Below, piece by piece: positions 59,746 through 64,000 of a stretch of 64,000 nt of DNA. The notes under the pieces are model-generated. The model was not told the origin of the DNA, did no database searches, and saw only the letters and a list, made by a program, of their open reading frames with translations. This DNA comes from Pontederia crassipes (Eukaryota > Streptophyta > Magnoliopsida > Commelinales > Pontederiaceae), in NCBI GenBank assembly GCA_030549335.1, contig CM060198.1:48883353-48947352 (forward strand), given 5' to 3'. Every line of letters begins with the position of its first letter. The stretch's first letter is position 1. A program made the position numbers and the translations under genes.

Positions 59746-62535
59746 TGTTACACCCAACTCCGTGACTAAGGTCTAATCCTTATTATCAAACTCTTAACTA
59801 TGTTTAGCAATTTCAAAAATAAAATTGACAAAACCTCCTCCCTTACTTATCTTATGTTATTTGACAATACATATAAAAGACACATATATAATCATCAAAG
59901 TTTAATAAAAAGTTATAAGATAGGACATTTGCATAGTGTTATTATATTTTTTTCACAAACCACATCACATATAATCCCACAGGATCAAGTCTTATACAAC
60001 CTTACAAAAAGTTTCTCACAAACTTAATTACAACATCTAAGACTATCTATTACATATGCATACTTAGAAAAACAAAAGTGAAGGAGGATTAAAGTGCTCC
60101 AGCGGCTCGACCTCTTCTATATGTAGCAAAAATAAATTCCGAGTCAACTCAACTCGAGAACTTATGATTATCTGAAAAAAAACATTTAAAATGGATTTTA
60201 TGAGCAACAATCATTTGCTCAGTGAGTTGAATAAATGTACAATATAGGGGAACAATACGAGTGCATATAATATTTAAATAACCATATTTATTTCATATGA
60301 GAAAACATTTAAAGCATAACTCATTTCACATAACTTTTCAAATCATATGAACTTTTACATAAATACAAATTATTCAAGATATCATCATATTCATTGTTAA
60401 ACTCCACACATGTGTCATTGCATATACTCATCATGGGTCAATACGTATTCCTCTATAATCATGTGTCATACAATTAAACAGAGCTTCATAATCAAGAGTC
60501 ATGGATACGCAGAGTAAATCATGGGTCAATACGTATCCCTCTATGATTGTGTGTCATACAGTTAAGCAGAGCTTCACAATCAAGAGTCTCAGATACGCAG
60601 AGCAAATCATGTGTCAATACGTATCCCAATCATGATTGTGTGCCACCCAATCATGATTCTCAGATGTACAGAGCGATCATGGGTCAATACCTACATGTAG
60701 AGCAGCCCCCAAAGGGCAAAGACACTCGATATACGCCCCAAAGGCTTCATGTATATCGAATGCGGTCACAAAGACTTTTTTCAAACAGCATGGCTAATGA
60801 ACACACGTAGTTTAATAATATCAAAATACACGTCATAATCTCATATCATTATCAAATAAAACTTATTTTAACTTCACAAGCATTGTTTCCTGAAAACATT
60901 TTCCTGTAAAAGGTTGTTCCATCTCATATAAAATCATTAAAACATATCATAAATACTTTTCATAGTTCAAGATATGTTTCAATAATAATAATACTAATAA
61001 TCTTTGCTTGAAATAATATCATAAATAAAATAACTAACATATAACATTTTGCTATGTTGTAAATTTACACACTCACCTTATACTTTATCACTTCAAAGAG
61101 GTTTACTAGATTTTCCTCCTTTCACTTTCCAATTACTAATAATAATAATATGCAATGCATGCTCATGCATGAATCCTTGTTCACCTTAAAATGCATATAA
61201 TCCCCTCTGGTACTAATATCTAACTTCAAATATTTATATTCATAAACTATTTCACACTTGGAACATCTCAATCTTCCATAACTTAACTAGGTGTTGTCTC
61301 AAAATTCTAGACTGAGTGTGTCAATCAATAATTCATAACTTCTTAACAACATGGGCAAATCTTATGATTCTAGATAAATTAGAAACTAGACTTATTAATG
61401 TTTCCAACCCCCAAACTTCATTTACTAATTCCAAGTGAGTAAGTTAGGACATCCCAAGCAATCTGACTTAGGGTTTGTGCCCTGACAGACTGTGTGTTAC
61501 TGAAATATTGATTTATATGTTTCTTCGTACTTGTCCTAGGGCATAATTTTTTTGAAAACTAGACTTCATTAGTATTTTGTTATAAAAATTAAAGAATTTA
61601 ATTCGATATATAGACTTATAACAAAAATAGTTAATTTGGGTCGCAATCTGTCAATGTCCTGGAATCTGACAGAAGACTCACTATGAAATGAAAAATTCAT
61701 TTCTCTGCCTCTACACTTCCAAATTGGATGCTTCCACTTCTCACCGAACCCTTGTGAAGTATACTTTAACATGTATAAATTTCAAACCCTAATTCTATTT
61801 ATCCTAATCATACCCTAATCTACAAGGCGGACCTATCTCTGACTCGGGACAGAGTGAGCGACCTACGGTTCTCGATTCATAAGTTCCTCTACATGTTCTT
61901 TTTGTATGATTCTTATGGTCGTGGAAAGCTAACATAGGGAGGATGAATCATGTAAATTTTCAGGATTTATGAAGAATTACTCACGAAGATATGATCTTAT
62001 GAAATTGTAGGTCAGTTTCGGACCTGCAGATTCACCCTAACCCAGCGAACTTGTCGAATTTCCTCAGGCTGTTCGGCAACTGATATGGTCTTGGAAATTT
62101 TTCGGATTGCAGATAATATGAATAAATGATATATATATTTGTTCCAGAATTTTAACACATCATATGACAGTTTGGAAAAATCATTTTCTAAGCAGCTGGT
62201 GAGCTGCCTGCTTCAGCTGCTTGAAACCCTATTGGTTGAAATGGAGGTCCAATCATATTATTTGGTTAAAAATTAGTGTTAAACTTTTAATTAATAATAG
62301 TTAATCATAATTAAACATGTGTATTATAATATTTACAATTATTATAATTTATTCTTAATAATCTTATATAATTTCTTTATAACACTTATCGATAATTTAA
62401 TTTTGATTATGCTTTAATCCAAGGGTTAATTACTACATGCAACCACGACTATATAAGCATCTAAATTTACTTAAAATGCTCATTAAAAGTAAGATTATGT
62501 TGAAATGATATTTGTGGAGCACGTCCGTGATAATT
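59746..62535 (-). mobile_element. long Ty3/gypsy LTR with adjoining polypurine tract, minus orientation
   Basis: On the minus strand a purine tract AAGAAGGGGAGAA, preceded by TTTCGAGGACGAAATTT, lies at about 62536-62575. This arrangement just before the 3' LTR is typical of Tekay/Del chromoviruses. The LTR would then start near TATCACGGACGTGCTCC and end GGGTGTAACA at 59746. A motif ATGAGCAACA..TGCTCAGTGAG near 60203-60226 is shared with the LTRs at 2106 and 13532. The internal region to the right is lost within about 150 bases. It is a broken copy of about 2.8 kb. Confidence 0.55.
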
Positions 62536-62739
62536 CTCCCCTTCTTAAAAAATTTCGTCCTCGAAATTTAGATATATGTTGTGAAGGATAAAAATGAATA
62601 CTTCCTTCTTATTTGGTCATTCTCACTTCCAACTTTCTCTTTACTTGAATGAATTTTTTTTCCTATAACACAAATACTAAAGGAATTTTCATTTATGAAG
62701 TTTATTTTTCTTGACTCTTATAATTTATACTATATTTTT

Positions 62740-63490
62740 CTTCTCAAGACAAATTCTCTTATATTCGAATAGATTGAGTTTTTCTTTATATGCAGAAGGC
62801 TGCTCTTCAATTTATTGATGGTACAATCTTTGATTCTATATGAGCAGAAGGTAGTTGTATGTATTATTCTCTATTGATGTTCTGCTCTCTTTGGTTCTCT
62901 GTTGGTGTTCTGCTCTCTTTGATTTTTTTGCTTTAACGCATAGCACACAAAAGTATCATATCTCAAAAGAGAAGAAAAACTGACTATTGCATTAACCTAG
63001 ATGAGTTAGCATCCATTGTATGTGAACATAATAACAAGACCTTGAAGAGCAATGGAGGACTAGATGAAAAAGCAAGGAAGATCTTTATTTCACTTGATGC
63101 TATGATAATGACAAGCAGAATATCTTTTTTCAACAAGTATGTCGAAAAAAATCATCAAGAAGCTTCTGGATGTTTGTTTAGAATATTTTACATGATTTGA
63201 CATTGATCATTCTTATTATTTGAGCTTTGATATCTACAGTTGTTGGACTTCTAACTGAAGATTAGCCCAAGGATACATACGATGGTTTAGGAATCTTACT
63301 TAGAATATTCCTGATCATCATAGTTATAGCATCCAATGACTCATTGCAATTTAGAGACTTTAGATAAGGAAAGGTAAAAAATCTTGATCCAGTTGCCTAG
63401 AGATGGACATAGACAAAAACTTTTGTTGATGATTTGTTGATTGATGAGCTTGTCTACAAAGGATTTGATCAATATCATTGAACATAGAAA
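62740..63490 (+). pseudogene. autoinhibited Ca2+-ATPase (ACA, P2B type) pseudogene, N-terminal part
   Basis: ACA pumps export Ca2+ and are switched on by calmodulin. Plus-strand pieces in order are LYMQKAALQFIDG (about 62776-62820), NLDELASIVCEHNNKTLKS and GGLDEKARKIFISLD (about 62995-63100), FFNKYVEKN (about 63128), then in a shifted frame HDLTLIILII, STVVGLLTED, PKDTYDGLGILL, IIIVIASNDSLQFRDFR and RDGHRQKLL. This is the order from the calmodulin-binding N-terminus through the first two transmembrane helices to the start of the actuator domain. At least five stops and two or more frame changes interrupt it, and no phosphorylation-site (DKTGTLT) region follows. It is a dead partial copy. Confidence 0.8.
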
Positions 63491-64000
63491 CATTTAAGAT
63501 ATTGTAAATACACAATATCTTTGATGGTGGAACTTAACAAATAAAATTCAATACATGTCAAAATCTCATATGGTACTATGTATCATGGACATAACTTTCC
63601 TTCTCATTATTGTGATCTCCTTTTATTTTTCTTGATATTTCACAATAATCCTGCATATATCACATTCTTTTGCCTATAACATTTTCCTAATGTGCATATT
63701 TAAAATTCCATAAAAGAATTAATTCTTTGATTTAGTCTTGTTACCATGGTTAATTTTATACAAAGTTCCCACAAAGATAAGTACCAATGTTATGAGTGGA
63801 AAACTAATTGCAAGGAAATTTCCAAATATTGGACAAAGTTTATGGATAACAAGAACAATGGGTAGTACTTCGACAATTATATGAGTCTATCATGACAAGC
63901 AAAAGAAGATGACACATTGGATAAAGGGAACGCCATAATAATCATCAATTATTACGTGCCTATAAGTCAAATACGATCACTATCATTCCTAAGAATGAGT
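63491..64000. other. right edge, no gene recognised
   Basis: AT-rich DNA after the Ca2+-ATPase relic. It may contain further, unrecognisable parts of that pseudogene. Confidence 0.35.

Noticed and set aside
59800-60810. Two open frames of 75 and 87 codons on the plus strand
   Set aside because: Both lie inside the long gypsy LTR; the second follows a repeated CATGGGTCAATACGTAT phrase and is not coding.

Overview
This window is nuclear DNA of a flowering plant. It is AT-rich, with few but intron-rich genes, plant-specific proteins (chloroplast ALB3 insertase, ACR-type ACT-repeat proteins, UDP-xylose synthase) and a dense layer of plant transposable elements. A monocot seems more likely than a eudicot from the protein sequences I can recall, but the species cannot be settled from sequence reading alone.

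Layout. (1) 1-17 kb: two tandem minus-strand copies of an ACR9/ACR10-like four-ACT-domain gene. The left copy shows only exons 1-3 (220-1356), all intact, and runs off the left edge. The right copy (10188-17055) has all six exons but carries a one-base insertion in exon 3. Its introns are loaded with insertions: a 3.3-kb solo LTR with an internal 1.05-kb tandem duplication in intron 1, and RTE-derived LINE/SINE pieces in intron 3. Its stop codon lies directly beside a truncated Mutator-like element. Between the copies sit a 2.2-kb solo LTR with a perfect 5-bp target duplication and a cluster of SalI-type palindromes, an integrase fossil, and a hAT-type MITE with a perfect 8-bp target duplication.

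(2) 17-40 kb: no host gene recognised. This stretch holds a decayed CACTA element with a GC-rich hairpin minisatellite, two related long LTRs in opposite orientation with internal tandem repeats, a tandem array of a miniature LTR element (TRIM), a SIRE-like LTR, Mutator-like remains and several MITEs.

(3) 40.4-44.1 kb: a 12-exon UDP-xylose synthase (UXS) gene on the minus strand, with a leader intron and TATA box and a single-base insertion in exon 8. (4) 45-48.9 kb: a 3.9-kb AT-rich tandem array with higher-order structure. (5) 49.7-54.2 kb: an intact 11-exon ALB3 gene on the minus strand whose first intron appears to be GC-AG. (6) 54-64 kb: a GC-rich fold-back island, a decayed 3-hydroxyacyl-CoA dehydratase (PASTICCINO2-type) fragment, a long Ty3/gypsy LTR, and a decayed N-terminal piece of an autoinhibited Ca2+-ATPase (ACA).

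The genes do not form a pathway. UXS makes UDP-xylose for cell walls, ALB3 inserts thylakoid proteins, and the ACR proteins are thought to bind amino acids as sensors. No new multi-gene system was found. The strongest leads are the decaying tandem ACR pair, the UXS frameshift, the GC-AG intron, the TRIM array, the higher-order AT repeat, and a recurrent family of GC-rich hairpin islands.
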